DNA of 64,000 bases from an uncultured Tenacibaculum sp. (GCF_947498805.1 NZ_CANMLT010000011.1:49333-113332), one strand, 5' to 3'. Counted from the stretch's first letter, positions 43,094-51,730 are shown. The notes: generated from the letters alone by a model not told the origin. A program made the numbers and translations.

Positions 43094-43609
43094 TTATCCT
43101 CTCTTACTTCCGGACATTGGCAATCTCTTTTTTAACTCTTCTACAATTCGGTAAGTAGCAGGACACACTTCTGTATTCTTGATAGTTATATTAGCTAGTT
43201 GAATAAATTTCCTTCTATTGGTATGTGGATATTCGGCACATGCCTTAGGACGTACATCATAGATAAAACAAGAATTATCATTTAAATCTAAAAACGGACA
43301 TGGAGCTGTTTTTAACACATGAAAATCATCTGAATCAATTTCTAAGTATTGATCTTTGAAATCGGCCACTTTCATTTTCAAGTGCTTTGCTATACGTTCG
43401 ATATCTTTATAGGTAAACATCGGACTTGTAGTTTTACAGCAGTTTCCACAGTCTAAACAGTCGGTACGTTCAAATTCTTCTTCGTGAATTTCTTGAACGA
43501 CTAAATCCAATCGTTTAGGTGTTCTCTTTTTTAAGCGTTGAAAGTATTTTTTATTCTCATCTAACTTATCTTCCGATAACTTTTTTAAGTTTTCTAAATC
43601 TTTGTCCAT
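43094..43609 (-). CDS. YkgJ family cysteine-cluster protein
   Basis: 171 residues, soluble. The cysteine cluster reads DCLDCGNCCKTTSP (near residue 55) plus CPFLDLNDNSCFIYDVRPKAC (split here: CPFL, NSCF, KAC) and a later Cys in NTEVCPATY, the CxxCxxCC ... C ... C ... C pattern of YkgJ/UPF0153, expected to bind zinc or an iron-sulfur cluster. Function unknown in the family. 14 bp downstream of the lipoprotein gene and 9 bp upstream of the GNAT gene. Confidence 0.85.
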   Translation of the reverse strand: MDKDLENLKKLSEDKLDENKKYFQRLKKRTPKRLDLVVQEIHEEEFERTDCLDCGNCCKTTSPMFTYKDIERIAKHLKMKVADFKDQYLEIDSDDFHVLKTAPCPFLDLNDNSCFIYDVRPKACAEYPHTNRRKFIQLANITIKNTEVCPATYRIVEELKKRLPMSGSKRG

Positions 43610-43623
43610 TAATCCATTCTTTA

Positions 43624-44382
43624 TTATTCTACAATCTCAATTATTTCATTTCCAACATAGTCATCAAACCTGTTAATTATGGCAGGCATCTTCATAGTTG
43701 GGCAATGATTTACAACCACATCAAAATCTTTTATATAATCTACACTGGTTAAATAATGTTCTTCTTTAATATTTTTATTCTGGTACGTCATTCTATATAA
43801 GAAATCTTCCATTCTTTCTATTTCTATAATAGACCTTCGATCCGGTGATAATGATTTATGCGTTTTTAATTCCAATCTAACTTTATTCTTAGAAATTAAA
43901 TTTGAGCTAATGATTACTTCAGCATAGGACTCTAAAGGTCCATAAAAAAGAAAGACATTCTTTTTTATCGCAAATCTAGTTGCTATTCCGTCACATGGAT
44001 CATATAATACAAATTCATTATTCAATCTTCTCAAAGTAATATAATGAATTGGAAAATCATTTATCTGAATACTGTTGGTCTTTAAACCTCCTCCTAACTC
44101 TTTTATTGAGGCATTTATCAACTCCTTATCTAAATCTGATGCTTTCCAAGAAAGAATACTTTTATAAATATCTGAACTCCTAGTAGTATCAATAAATATT
44201 TGATGTTTTGATAGATCTAAAAAATCTGGGCTATTCTTTTCCAAAATTGTGTCTTCAATAATTTCTAGCAATTTAGCTTTCGGAATTTTTGTACTATTTT
44301 TCTTGTTTTGGGAACATGCTAAAATCAAAAAAACACAACTTATTACTACTATATTTTTAAACATTCTTTTTAGGTAAAACAC
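43624..44382 (-). CDS. Hypothetical lipoprotein, GTG start
   Basis: 252 residues from GTG at 44382; lipobox FLILAC near residue 23. Mature part with no recognised domain: PKAKLLEIIEDTILEKNSP, an IHYITLRRLNNEF strand, NVFLFYGPLESYAEVII and ERMEDFLYRMTY. The later ATG at 44364 would also leave a good signal peptide, but TATTTTTG ends exactly 4 nt before the GTG, the same spacing as four other genes here, so GTG is favoured. Probably first gene of a transcript with the YkgJ and GNAT genes. Confidence 0.65.
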   Translation of the reverse strand: MFYLKRMFKNIVVISCVFLILACSQNKKNSTKIPKAKLLEIIEDTILEKNSPDFLDLSKHQIFIDTTRSSDIYKSILSWKASDLDKELINASIKELGGGLKTNSIQINDFPIHYITLRRLNNEFVLYDPCDGIATRFAIKKNVFLFYGPLESYAEVIISSNLISKNKVRLELKTHKSLSPDRRSIIEIERMEDFLYRMTYQNKNIKEEHYLTSVDYIKDFDVVVNHCPTMKMPAIINRFDDYVGNEIIEIVE

Positions 44383-44386
44383 TCCA

Positions 44387-44394
44387 CAAAAATA
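44387..44394 (-). promoter_or_regulatory. -7 element, 4 nt before a GTG start
   Basis: On the minus strand TATTTTTG, then TGGA, then GTG at 44382. Confidence 0.5.
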
Positions 44395-44443
44395 CCTATA
44401 TAAATTGTTAGAATGAGTTTAAATATCATCCAAATAAATTATG

Positions 44444-44451
44444 TAATTTTG
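44444..44451 (+). promoter_or_regulatory. -7 element of argS
   Basis: TAATTTTG followed by C, 21 bp before the argS ATG. Confidence 0.5.
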
Positions 44452-44472
44452 CACTTCAATTTTAATTAACTA

Positions 44473-46245
44473 ATGAGTATTCAAACATTACTAGAAACTA
44501 AAGTAAAAGAAGGATTTTTAGCCTTGTATGATGTAGAAATTCCGAGTGTAGAATTTCAAGCAACCCGTAAAGATTTTGATGGAGATATCACTGTAGTGGT
44601 TTTCCCTTTATTGCGGTACAAAAAAGGAAATCCAGTTCAAATCGGTGAAGATTTAGGAATCTACTTAGTTGAAAATGTTGAAGACATTACTAGTTACAAC
44701 GTAGTAAAAGGTTTTTTAAACTTAGTTGTTGCGGATAGTTTTTACACGAATTTTTTTAATCAAATTTCTACAGATGAACGTTATGGATTTGCAAAAGCAG
44801 ATTCAGTAGATAGTCGTATGGTAGAATATTCTTCTCCTAATACCAACAAGCCGTTACACTTAGGGCATGTTCGTAATGTATTATTAGGGTATTCTGTTGC
44901 AGAAATTTTAAAAGCAGCTGGACATAAGGTTTACAAAACTCAAATTATCAACGACCGTGGTATTCACATTTGTAAGTCGATGTTGGCTTGGAAGCGTTTT
45001 GGAAACGGTGAAACTCCAGAGTCTACTGGATTAAAAGGAGATAAATTAGTTGGTAATTACTATGTAAAATTCGATAAAGAATATAAAAAAGAAATCAACG
45101 ATTTAGTTACTTCTGGTGTTTCTGAAGAAGATGCTAAGAAACAAGCTCCTTTATTCTTAGAAGCACAAGAAATGTTACGTAAATGGGAATCTGGAGATAC
45201 TGAAACTGTTTCTTTATGGGAAACAATGAATGGTTGGGTATATGACGGATTTGATGTTACCTACAAAAACATTGGTGTTGATTTTGACAAATTATATTAT
45301 GAAAGTAACACCTACCTTTTAGGAAAAGATATTATTGAAGAAGGTTTAAAGAATGGTGTTTTCTTTAAAAAGGAAGATGGTTCTGTTTGGTGTGACTTAA
45401 CAGAAGATGGTTTAGACGAAAAGTTAGTTCTACGTTCTGACGGTACTGCAGTATATATGACACAAGATATTGGTACAGCCATTCAACGTGCAAAAGACTT
45501 TACCGATTTAAACGGTATGGTGTATACAGTAGGAAATGAACAAGATTACCACTTTAAAGTATTATTCTTAATCTTAAAGAAATTAGGTTATTCTTGGGCA
45601 GACCAATTATACCACTTAAGTTATGGTATGGTTGATTTACCTTCTGGTAAAATGAAGTCTCGTGAAGGTACTGTAGTAGATGCAGATGATTTAATGGATG
45701 AAATGACAGGTACTGCTCGCGAAATTTCTCAGGAATTAGGGAAATTAGAAGGATATTCTAATGACGAAAAAGAGGCATTATACAAAGTGATTGGTTTAGG
45801 TGCATTAAAATATTTCATTTTAAAGGTAGATCCTAAGAAGAGAATTTTGTTTGACCCACAAGCTTCTGTAGACTTCCAAGGAAACACTGGTCCTTTTGTG
45901 CAATACACCTATGCGAGAATTCAATCGATTTTACGTAAGGCAACATTTGATTATTCAGCTCAAGTAAGTGTTGAGTTACACGAAAAAGAAAAGGAGTTAA
46001 TCAAACAATTAGAATTATATCCTGAAGTGATTCAGCAAGCAGCTAAGAATTATTCGCCAGCTGTTATTGCTAATTATACTTATGATTTAGTAAAAGAGTT
46101 TAATTCTTTTTACCAAAACGTATCCATTTTAGGAGAAGAGAATCAAGATAAAAAAGTATTTAGAGTTCAGTTATCTAAAAAGGTAGCGGATACTATAAAA
46201 TCTGCATTCGCATTATTAGGAATTCAGGTTCCTGAGAGAATGTAA
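44473..46245 (+). CDS. argS: Arginyl-tRNA synthetase
   Basis: 590 residues, class I. N-terminal Add-1 tRNA-binding domain (1-110), HIGH-type motif in SSPNTNKPLHLGHVRN (near residue 125), SDGTAVYMTQDIGTA, VVGNEQ-like TVGNEQDYHF, a degenerate KMSKS as GKMKSREG (near residue 395), and the C-terminal DALR anticodon-binding helical domain (about 475-590). Charges tRNA-Arg. Single-gene transcript; the frame ends with PERM. Confidence 0.97.
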   Translation: MSIQTLLETKVKEGFLALYDVEIPSVEFQATRKDFDGDITVVVFPLLRYKKGNPVQIGEDLGIYLVENVEDITSYNVVKGFLNLVVADSFYTNFFNQISTDERYGFAKADSVDSRMVEYSSPNTNKPLHLGHVRNVLLGYSVAEILKAAGHKVYKTQIINDRGIHICKSMLAWKRFGNGETPESTGLKGDKLVGNYYVKFDKEYKKEINDLVTSGVSEEDAKKQAPLFLEAQEMLRKWESGDTETVSLWETMNGWVYDGFDVTYKNIGVDFDKLYYESNTYLLGKDIIEEGLKNGVFFKKEDGSVWCDLTEDGLDEKLVLRSDGTAVYMTQDIGTAIQRAKDFTDLNGMVYTVGNEQDYHFKVLFLILKKLGYSWADQLYHLSYGMVDLPSGKMKSREGTVVDADDLMDEMTGTAREISQELGKLEGYSNDEKEALYKVIGLGALKYFILKVDPKKRILFDPQASVDFQGNTGPFVQYTYARIQSILRKATFDYSAQVSVELHEKEKELIKQLELYPEVIQQAAKNYSPAVIANYTYDLVKEFNSFYQNVSILGEENQDKKVFRVQLSKKVADTIKSAFALLGIQVPERM

Positions 46246-46251
46246 TTTTTG

Positions 46252-46284
46252 TAATTACGAATTGTGAATTATAATTTGTAATTA
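46252..46284. repeat. Inverted repeat after argS
   Basis: TAATTACGAATT (46252-46263) and AATTTGTAATTA (46273-46284), 12-bp stem with one G-U pair, 9-base loop. No long T-run, so not a standard terminator; it immediately precedes the structured element at 46298. Confidence 0.55.
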
Positions 46285-46297
46285 AATTAAGAGTATA

Positions 46298-46372
46298 GCG
46301 TTAGGGATTGAATGGTTTGTTTGAGCTCGTTGAAGAATGCAACGGCGAGTAATGAAAGCCCGCTCGAACGCC
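46298..46372 (+). ncRNA. Structured intergenic element, resembles the Flavo-1 RNA motif
   Basis: 75 bp with paired ends GCGTT (46298-46302) and AACGC (46367-46371), GGG (46304-46306) facing CCC (46359-46361), GAGC (46323) facing GCTC (46362), and an inner hairpin CGTTG/CAACG (46328-46332, 46340-46344). The fixed words TTAGGGATTGAA and AATGAAAGCCCGCTCGAACG I remember as a frequent intergenic element in Flavobacteria, which I tentatively equate with the Flavo-1 motif. Strand is chosen from remembered orientation. Relative GC-richness against its surroundings also sets it apart. Confidence 0.5.
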
Positions 46373-46412
46373 CAAAACAATATTAAAACAAACAACAAGA
46401 AAATTAAACATC

Positions 46413-47801
46413 ATGAAATACGACGTATTAGTAATTGGAAGTGGTCCTGGAGGTTATGTAACCGCTATTAGAGCATCACAATTAGGATTTAAAACTGCCG
46501 TAGTTGAAAAAGAAAACTTAGGTGGTATTTGCTTAAACTGGGGATGTATTCCTACCAAAGCATTATTAAAATCTGCTCAAGTATATGATTATTTAAAACA
46601 TGTTGATGATTACGGATTAAAAGCAGAAGCTATTGATAAAGATTTTGAAGCTGTTATTAAGCGTAGTCGTGGTGTTGCTGAAGGAATGAGCAAAGGTGTT
46701 CAGTTCTTAATGAAGAAAAACAAAATTGATATCATTGACGGATTTGGAAAGGTAAAGCCTGGAAAGAAAGTTGATGTTACTGGTACAGATGGAAAGGTAA
46801 CTGAATACAGTGCTGACCATATTATTATTGCTACTGGTGCTCGTTCTCGTGAGTTACCTAACTTACCACAGGATGGTAAAAAAGTAATTGGATACCGTGA
46901 GGCTATGAGTTTACCAACACAACCAAAATCTATGATTGTAGTAGGTTCTGGTGCTATTGGAGTTGAGTTTGCTCATTTCTATAACTCAATGGGAACTGAG
47001 GTTACTATTGTTGAGTTTATGCCAAATATTGTTCCTGTAGAAGATAAAGATGTTTCTAAACAAATGGAACGTTCTTTCAAGAAAGCTGGTATTAAAGTAA
47101 TGACTAACTCTTCTGTAGAGTCTGTTGATACTTCTGGTGATGGAGTAAAAGCTACTGTTAAAACAAAGAAAGGTGAGCAAGTTTTAGAAGCTGATGTTGT
47201 TTTATCGGCAGTTGGAATTAAAACAAATATCGAAAACATCGGATTAGAAGATGTTGGAATTATTACTGATAGAGATAAAATCTTAGTAAACGATTGGTAC
47301 CAAACAAACATTCCTGGTTATTATGCTATTGGTGATGTTACTCCTGGGCCAGCATTAGCACACGTTGCTTCTGCAGAAGGAATTACTTGTGTTGAAAAGA
47401 TTGCTGGTGTACACACAGAAGCTATCGATTACGGAAACATTCCTGGATGTACTTATGCTACTCCAGAAATTGCATCTGTAGGTTTAACTGAAGAGAAAGC
47501 TAAGGAAGCTGGATATGAGTTAAAAGTTGGTAAATTCCCATTCTCTGCTTCGGGTAAAGCGAAAGCTGCTGGAACTCCTGATGGATTTGTAAAAGTAATT
47601 TTTGATGCTAAATATGGCGAATGGTTAGGATGTCATATGATTGGTGCTGGTGTAACCGATATGATTGCTGAAGCGGTTGTTGCTCGTAAATTAGAAACTA
47701 CCGGACATGAAGTATTAAAAGCTATCCACCCTCACCCAACAATGAGTGAAGCAGTTATGGAAGCTGTTGCTGATGCTTATGATGAAGTAATTCACTTATA
47801 A
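46413..47801 (+). CDS. lpdA: Dihydrolipoyl dehydrogenase
   Basis: 462 residues. Flavoprotein E3 subunit of 2-oxoacid dehydrogenase complexes and the glycine cleavage system. FAD-binding GSGPGGYVTAIRA at the N-terminus, redox disulfide in GGICLNWGCIPTKALL, NAD-binding GSGAIGVEFAHFYNSMG, YAIGDVTPGPALAHVASAEG, and the active-site His-Glu pair in AIHPHPTMSEAVMEA near the end. Single gene; the 77-bp downstream region with terminator is duplicated after the next gene. Confidence 0.97.
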   Translation: MKYDVLVIGSGPGGYVTAIRASQLGFKTAVVEKENLGGICLNWGCIPTKALLKSAQVYDYLKHVDDYGLKAEAIDKDFEAVIKRSRGVAEGMSKGVQFLMKKNKIDIIDGFGKVKPGKKVDVTGTDGKVTEYSADHIIIATGARSRELPNLPQDGKKVIGYREAMSLPTQPKSMIVVGSGAIGVEFAHFYNSMGTEVTIVEFMPNIVPVEDKDVSKQMERSFKKAGIKVMTNSSVESVDTSGDGVKATVKTKKGEQVLEADVVLSAVGIKTNIENIGLEDVGIITDRDKILVNDWYQTNIPGYYAIGDVTPGPALAHVASAEGITCVEKIAGVHTEAIDYGNIPGCTYATPEIASVGLTEEKAKEAGYELKVGKFPFSASGKAKAAGTPDGFVKVIFDAKYGEWLGCHMIGAGVTDMIAEAVVARKLETTGHEVLKAIHPHPTMSEAVMEAVADAYDEVIHL

Positions 47802-47806
47802 TAGAG

Positions 47807-47883
47807 TATAAAGACTTTTAGATTTTTAGAAACAAGAATCAAGAGAATAGATATAAAGAGCCTCGCTAATTGCGAGGTTTTTT
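47807..47883 (+). repeat. Duplicated 77-bp 3' flank, copy 1 (with terminator)
   Basis: Begins TATAAAGACTTTTAGA and ends in the terminator hairpin CCTCGC-TAATT-GCGAGG (47861-47877) plus T6. Ungapped match of 67/77 to 48634-48710 (by eye). Confidence 0.8.
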
Positions 47884-47922
47884 GTTTTTATTTTCGTTGT
47901 TTACCTTCCTATTTTTAAATAA

Positions 47923-47936
47923 TTTCGCATGCGAAA
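47923..47936. promoter_or_regulatory. Perfect 14-bp palindrome upstream of the beta-barrel gene
   Basis: TTTCGCATGCGAAA, 62 bp before the ATG at 47998. Length and symmetry fit a dimeric repressor/activator site. A nearby TACTTTG (one base short of TAnnTTTG) may be the promoter. Confidence 0.4.
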
Positions 47937-47997
47937 AAGGAATACAAACTTACTTTGTACTTTCAAAAAAATATGAAACCCGTAAAATTGCTAAAAA

Positions 47998-48633
47998 ATG
48001 AAAAAAACAACTCTTATTCTTGTTATCCTTCTTGCCTGTTTTTCAATACAAGCTCAAAACACTAATGTCAAATTAGGTGCAAAAACCGGTGTAAACTTAT
48101 CTAAATATACTCCCGAAAAGCGTATTGGAAACATAATAATATCCGAGTATCAATTTAAAGTTGGATACTATGTTGGTGCTTATGTCAATTTTTTTATTTC
48201 TGATAAAATTAGAATTCAACCAGAACTGTTATATAGTACCCAAGGAACTAGAATTATTATAGACAATATTACTTTGACTGACGCTAATGGTATGAACATA
48301 GCAACTGGAGACTTTGAATCTACAATCAATGAATCTACTATTTCTATTCCAGTAGTCCTACAATATTTTTTGAATGAAAAATTCAGTTTAGAAGGTGGTC
48401 CTCAATTTGGATATATTATTAATAGAAAAGAGACCCTCACTGGTAGTCTTACGCATGAAAATCCGGTAATTGAAAAAGATTACGATAAGTTAGATATAGG
48501 TTTTAATATAGGTATTGGCTTTGATATTTCTAAAAAATTAAGAGTAAACTCAAGGTATTTCTTAGGCCTTTTAGAAAGGGATGATTTAGCCAAACCATCT
48601 ATTTTTAGTCTTGGTATTGAATATCATTTATAA
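47998..48633 (+). CDS. Outer membrane beta-barrel protein (porin-like family)
   Basis: 211 residues with a signal peptide (cleavage near FSIQAQ, residue 19). The rest consists of alternating strands of an eight-stranded barrel: VKLGAKTGVNLSKY, FKVGYYVGAYVNFFI, RIQPELLYSTQGT, ISIPVVLQYFLNEKFSLEGG, FNIGIGFDISKKLRVNSRYF and the terminal FSLGIEYHL with aromatic end. This is the common outer-membrane family PF13568 of Bacteroidota. Role in the membrane unknown. Confidence 0.85.
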   Translation: MKKTTLILVILLACFSIQAQNTNVKLGAKTGVNLSKYTPEKRIGNIIISEYQFKVGYYVGAYVNFFISDKIRIQPELLYSTQGTRIIIDNITLTDANGMNIATGDFESTINESTISIPVVLQYFLNEKFSLEGGPQFGYIINRKETLTGSLTHENPVIEKDYDKLDIGFNIGIGFDISKKLRVNSRYFLGLLERDDLAKPSIFSLGIEYHL

Positions 48634-48710
48634 TATAAATACTTTTAGTTTTTTAGAAACGAAAATCAACAAAATAGATATAAAAAACCTCGCAAATTGC
48701 GAGGTTTTTA
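48634..48710 (+). repeat. Duplicated 77-bp 3' flank, copy 2 (with terminator)
   Basis: Begins TATAAATACTTTTAGT and ends in CCTCGC-AAATT-GCGAGG (48688-48704) plus T5. Same length as copy 1, no gap needed in the alignment. Confidence 0.8.
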
Positions 48711-48730
48711 GTTATAGAACATCATCGTTT

Positions 48731-49585
48731 TTATTTTAAATAATCAAAAGTATTTACCATTGTATACTTCGGACTTCTACTAATAAAGTCTCTAAAAAAT
48801 GCTGTATGACTTGCTCCCATTAAAATAAATACACGATCATCTTCATTAAGTTCTAGTCTGTTTAAATTTGAGTACATTCTTAAGTTTCTTTGATAATATT
48901 TTGCTGCTTCATCTGCTCCTTCGAAATTATCTTTTGTTCCTGCGTGTGTTAACATATCTGCATTCACAGTAATTAAGAAATCTAAAAATCGATCATGGTT
49001 TGTTTGTTTCAACTTCTCTAAAAGATTTAATTCATTTTCATCATAATTGACCTCTGGATAAAATTTTAATGGGTTCTTGTAATATTTATCATGCCATGCA
49101 GGATCCAACTCATTTTTAATTTCAGCTCCTACATTATAATTATAACTCATTTTATGATCTATACCATAGATACGTTTCGTATTTGATAATCTTCCCAACT
49201 CATAAGCCAACAATTCTACTTCATCTGGTCTTTTAAAATCCATTTCTGGATTATCAATATATTGCTGGTATAAAGACTGTAACTTTTCATTATATGAAAG
49301 AGGTGTTTCTACGATAATAACAGTTGGCTTAAAGGCTGCTAGCATTGCTGCAATCTTATGCACTTCTTTTTGATTCTTCTTATCATGCTCATCAAATTCC
49401 GTTTTAGTTGCATCTGCGGTTTCTCCCATATGAAAGGTCCCAAAATTTAAAACCGAAATCTTCTTTAAATCACTTTGCTTTTCTTGTTTGATAGTTTTTT
49501 CGTTAGTAGCTTCATTTGTTTTTTGTTTTACACAAGAACTCATTAATAAGACTATAGCTACAAGTATTAAATATCCTTTTTTCAT
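48731..49585 (-). CDS. DUF5694 lipoprotein (TraB/ChaN-like), 1
   Basis: 284 residues with lipobox LLMSSC (Cys18). Core elements: VLNFGTFHMG near residue 50, PTVIIVETPLS near 90, a mid YGIDHKMSYNY, and VFILMGASHTAFFRDF near the end. The GxFHxG ... E ... GxSH/GH arrangement is that of the TraB/GumN/ChaN superfamily, whose members are metalloproteases or haem-binding proteins; for DUF5694 no activity is known to me. Tandem paralogue of the following entry, 12 bp apart. Confidence 0.8.
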   Translation of the reverse strand: MKKGYLILVAIVLLMSSCVKQKTNEATNEKTIKQEKQSDLKKISVLNFGTFHMGETADATKTEFDEHDKKNQKEVHKIAAMLAAFKPTVIIVETPLSYNEKLQSLYQQYIDNPEMDFKRPDEVELLAYELGRLSNTKRIYGIDHKMSYNYNVGAEIKNELDPAWHDKYYKNPLKFYPEVNYDENELNLLEKLKQTNHDRFLDFLITVNADMLTHAGTKDNFEGADEAAKYYQRNLRMYSNLNRLELNEDDRVFILMGASHTAFFRDFISRSPKYTMVNTFDYLK

Positions 49586-49597
49586 TTTACTTATTTT

Positions 49598-50470
49598 TTA
49601 TTGTTTAGTAATTTCTTCAAAGCTTTTTAAATTAAAGTCTACCGATGACTTCGCTAAGAAGTTTAATATTGGTAAATGGCCTGCCCCCATTAGCACAAAT
49701 ACTTTATCTTCCCCTGCTTTATTAATATTGAGTATATTCTGAAAGATTCTCAAATTTCTGCTGTACCACCAAATTGAATTATCTGCTCCAAAATAATCTC
49801 CTTTCTCTGACTCTCCCATTTTAAATTCTCCAATTAAATAATGTCCGTGATTATGACTTACAACATCAGGATTATTCATAATCTTAAAGTAATCGATTAA
49901 GGTGATTTCTGTTTTTAACTTATCTCCTTTCTCATACAAACCGAAATATGTATCATTAATTTCCATTTCTCTTTTAAACTTAGCTGACCCTGCTTTCTGA
50001 ACATAATAGTTCTTCTTGTCCTTATATTCCTTTTTTGTTAAATCACTTTTAAAATTCCTAGAGGGTGCGTCAACTGCATATAATTTTTTATGTCCTAATT
50101 CTTTTCCTAACCGAAAAGCTACTTGGTAAATTTCATTAGATTTCAATTTAAAATCTCCTGCTAAATAAGCATTGTATAAAGAGTCAAGTTTCTTTTGTCT
50201 ACTGGCCTTCCACTCTACTCCTATTTTTGTGGGAGCATACTTCTTAATAACATCCAATAATTCTCTTAATTCTTTCTGACGTTTCTCTGAAAATATATTA
50301 ACAGTATGTTTAGGCTTGTAACTGTCTAATTGCGGATTCGCAAAATGAAACGACCCTAAGATTAATAAGTCTGATGATTTTATATTTTTAAAATGCTCTT
50401 CTATTTGAATCTTTTGAGCAAACAATGAAGTAGTAATTAATAAAACGATTAATAAAATTCTTGATTTCAT
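49598..50470 (-). CDS. DUF5694 exported protein (TraB/ChaN-like), 2
   Basis: 290 residues with a signal peptide (ending TSLFAQ, residue 19; no lipobox, unlike its neighbour). Core: LLILGSFHFANP near residue 35, PTKIGVEWKAS near 87, YAVDAPSRNF, NHGHYLIGEFKMGES, and VFVLMGAGHLPILNFL near the end. The pair therefore offers one anchored and one soluble periplasmic form. First gene of a two-gene operon with promoter TACATTTG at 50499; divergent from a LytS kinase. Confidence 0.8.
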   Translation of the reverse strand: MKSRILLIVLLITTSLFAQKIQIEEHFKNIKSSDLLILGSFHFANPQLDSYKPKHTVNIFSEKRQKELRELLDVIKKYAPTKIGVEWKASRQKKLDSLYNAYLAGDFKLKSNEIYQVAFRLGKELGHKKLYAVDAPSRNFKSDLTKKEYKDKKNYYVQKAGSAKFKREMEINDTYFGLYEKGDKLKTEITLIDYFKIMNNPDVVSHNHGHYLIGEFKMGESEKGDYFGADNSIWWYSRNLRIFQNILNINKAGEDKVFVLMGAGHLPILNFLAKSSVDFNLKSFEEITKQ

Positions 50471-50498
50471 GATTCTCTATTTTTTGAGTTTGATACTT

Positions 50499-50506
50499 CA
50501 AATGTA
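50499..50506 (-). promoter_or_regulatory. -7 element of the DUF5694 pair
   Basis: TACATTTG on the minus strand, about 28 bp before the ATG at 50470. Confidence 0.5.
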
Positions 50507-50668
50507 TTGAGACTAATCGCTGGAAAATTTAAGTTTCAACCAACACCAAAATATTTGGTATCAACCCTACAAAAAATTACATCATTCATTTCGTTGTATG
50601 GTTTTACCGGTTTGTCCTAAAAAACAGAAACTACATCTTAAAAAGAAAAAGAAAGTTACCTTTATGCC

Positions 50669-50676
50669 TACTTTTG
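50669..50676 (+). promoter_or_regulatory. -7 element, 4 nt before the LytS kinase start
   Basis: TACTTTTG, then AACT, then ATG at 50681; predicts a leaderless transcript. Confidence 0.6.
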
Positions 50677-50680
50677 AACT

Positions 50681-51730
50681 ATGGAATTAAAAAACACCTT
50701 TAAATACCACCTTATACTAGGTTTCATTATTGTTGCTATGGACTTTTTTAGAGCTTATGTTACAGGTGGGCATGATCGTTTCTTTTCAAACATTCAACTT
50801 GGACTTCTATATAAAACTACCTTTTACATTACTTTTTTTAGTGTATATGCTATTAATGTTGGAATTATCTGTCCAAGAACCTTAGTAAAAAAGAACCTCG
50901 TTTATTTTGTTTTAGGTCAAATATCATTGTTCTTCATATTTGCAGCAATTAGATTCCTTTTAGAAGAGGTTATTATATACTCTATTGGTGGTTTTCATAA
51001 TTACTCAGATAGTTCACGTACTTTTTGGTATTATATTTTTGACAATTCTTACTATAGTTTAAAAGTAATTTTATTTAGTACGTTTATTTATCTTTTGTTT
51101 CGTTTTCTTGAAAACAAAAACAAAATTCATGAACTTAAATTAGAACATCAAAAAGCTGAATTAGATGCTTTAAAAACACAATTAGAACCACATTTCTTGT
51201 TTAATACATTAAATGTATTTTATTCAGAATTAGCAGAAACACAACCTGAAACCGCAAAAGGAATTCATAAGCTATCTGAACTATTGAGATATCTAACTTA
51301 TGAGGCTCAAAAGGACTATATGCCTTTAAAAAAGGAGATAAAATTCATTAAGGATTATATTTATTTTTATGAGAAACGATTTGAGAATAATTTGTTTTTA
51401 GATCTTTCTATAAAAGGAACCATAAAAGATCAAGAAATTCCATCATTGGTATTGGTTCATTTTATTGAAAATATATGTAAACATGGTATCATTAATGACA
51501 AAGAGAATCCTGCTGAAATTTCGATCAATATTTCAGAAGACTCTTTAGAATTAAAAACCTATAACAAAGTTTCTAATGTTAAAAACTATAGTAGTACCGG
51601 AATAGGTAGAGAAAACCTTAAAAAAAGATTAGAACTACTATTTGACAACGACTTTTCATTTGAACATAAAGAATTGAATAATACCTATTCTACTTACCTA
51701 AAATTACCAATTAAAACCAATAAACTATGA
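50681..51730 (+). CDS. LytS-type sensor histidine kinase
   Basis: 349 residues. Four membrane segments in the first 145 residues with short loops, so the input is likely sensed within the membrane. Then a short coiled coil, the His_kinase domain with phospho-acceptor in TQLEPHFLFNTLNVFYSEL (near residue 173), and the HATPase end with VLVHFIENICKHGI and GIGRENLKKRLELLF. The ATG is 4 nt after TACTTTTG. Overlaps its response regulator by 4 bases, a clear kinase-regulator pair. Confidence 0.93.
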   Translation: MELKNTFKYHLILGFIIVAMDFFRAYVTGGHDRFFSNIQLGLLYKTTFYITFFSVYAINVGIICPRTLVKKNLVYFVLGQISLFFIFAAIRFLLEEVIIYSIGGFHNYSDSSRTFWYYIFDNSYYSLKVILFSTFIYLLFRFLENKNKIHELKLEHQKAELDALKTQLEPHFLFNTLNVFYSELAETQPETAKGIHKLSELLRYLTYEAQKDYMPLKKEIKFIKDYIYFYEKRFENNLFLDLSIKGTIKDQEIPSLVLVHFIENICKHGIINDKENPAEISINISEDSLELKTYNKVSNVKNYSSTGIGRENLKKRLELLFDNDFSFEHKELNNTYSTYLKLPIKTNKL

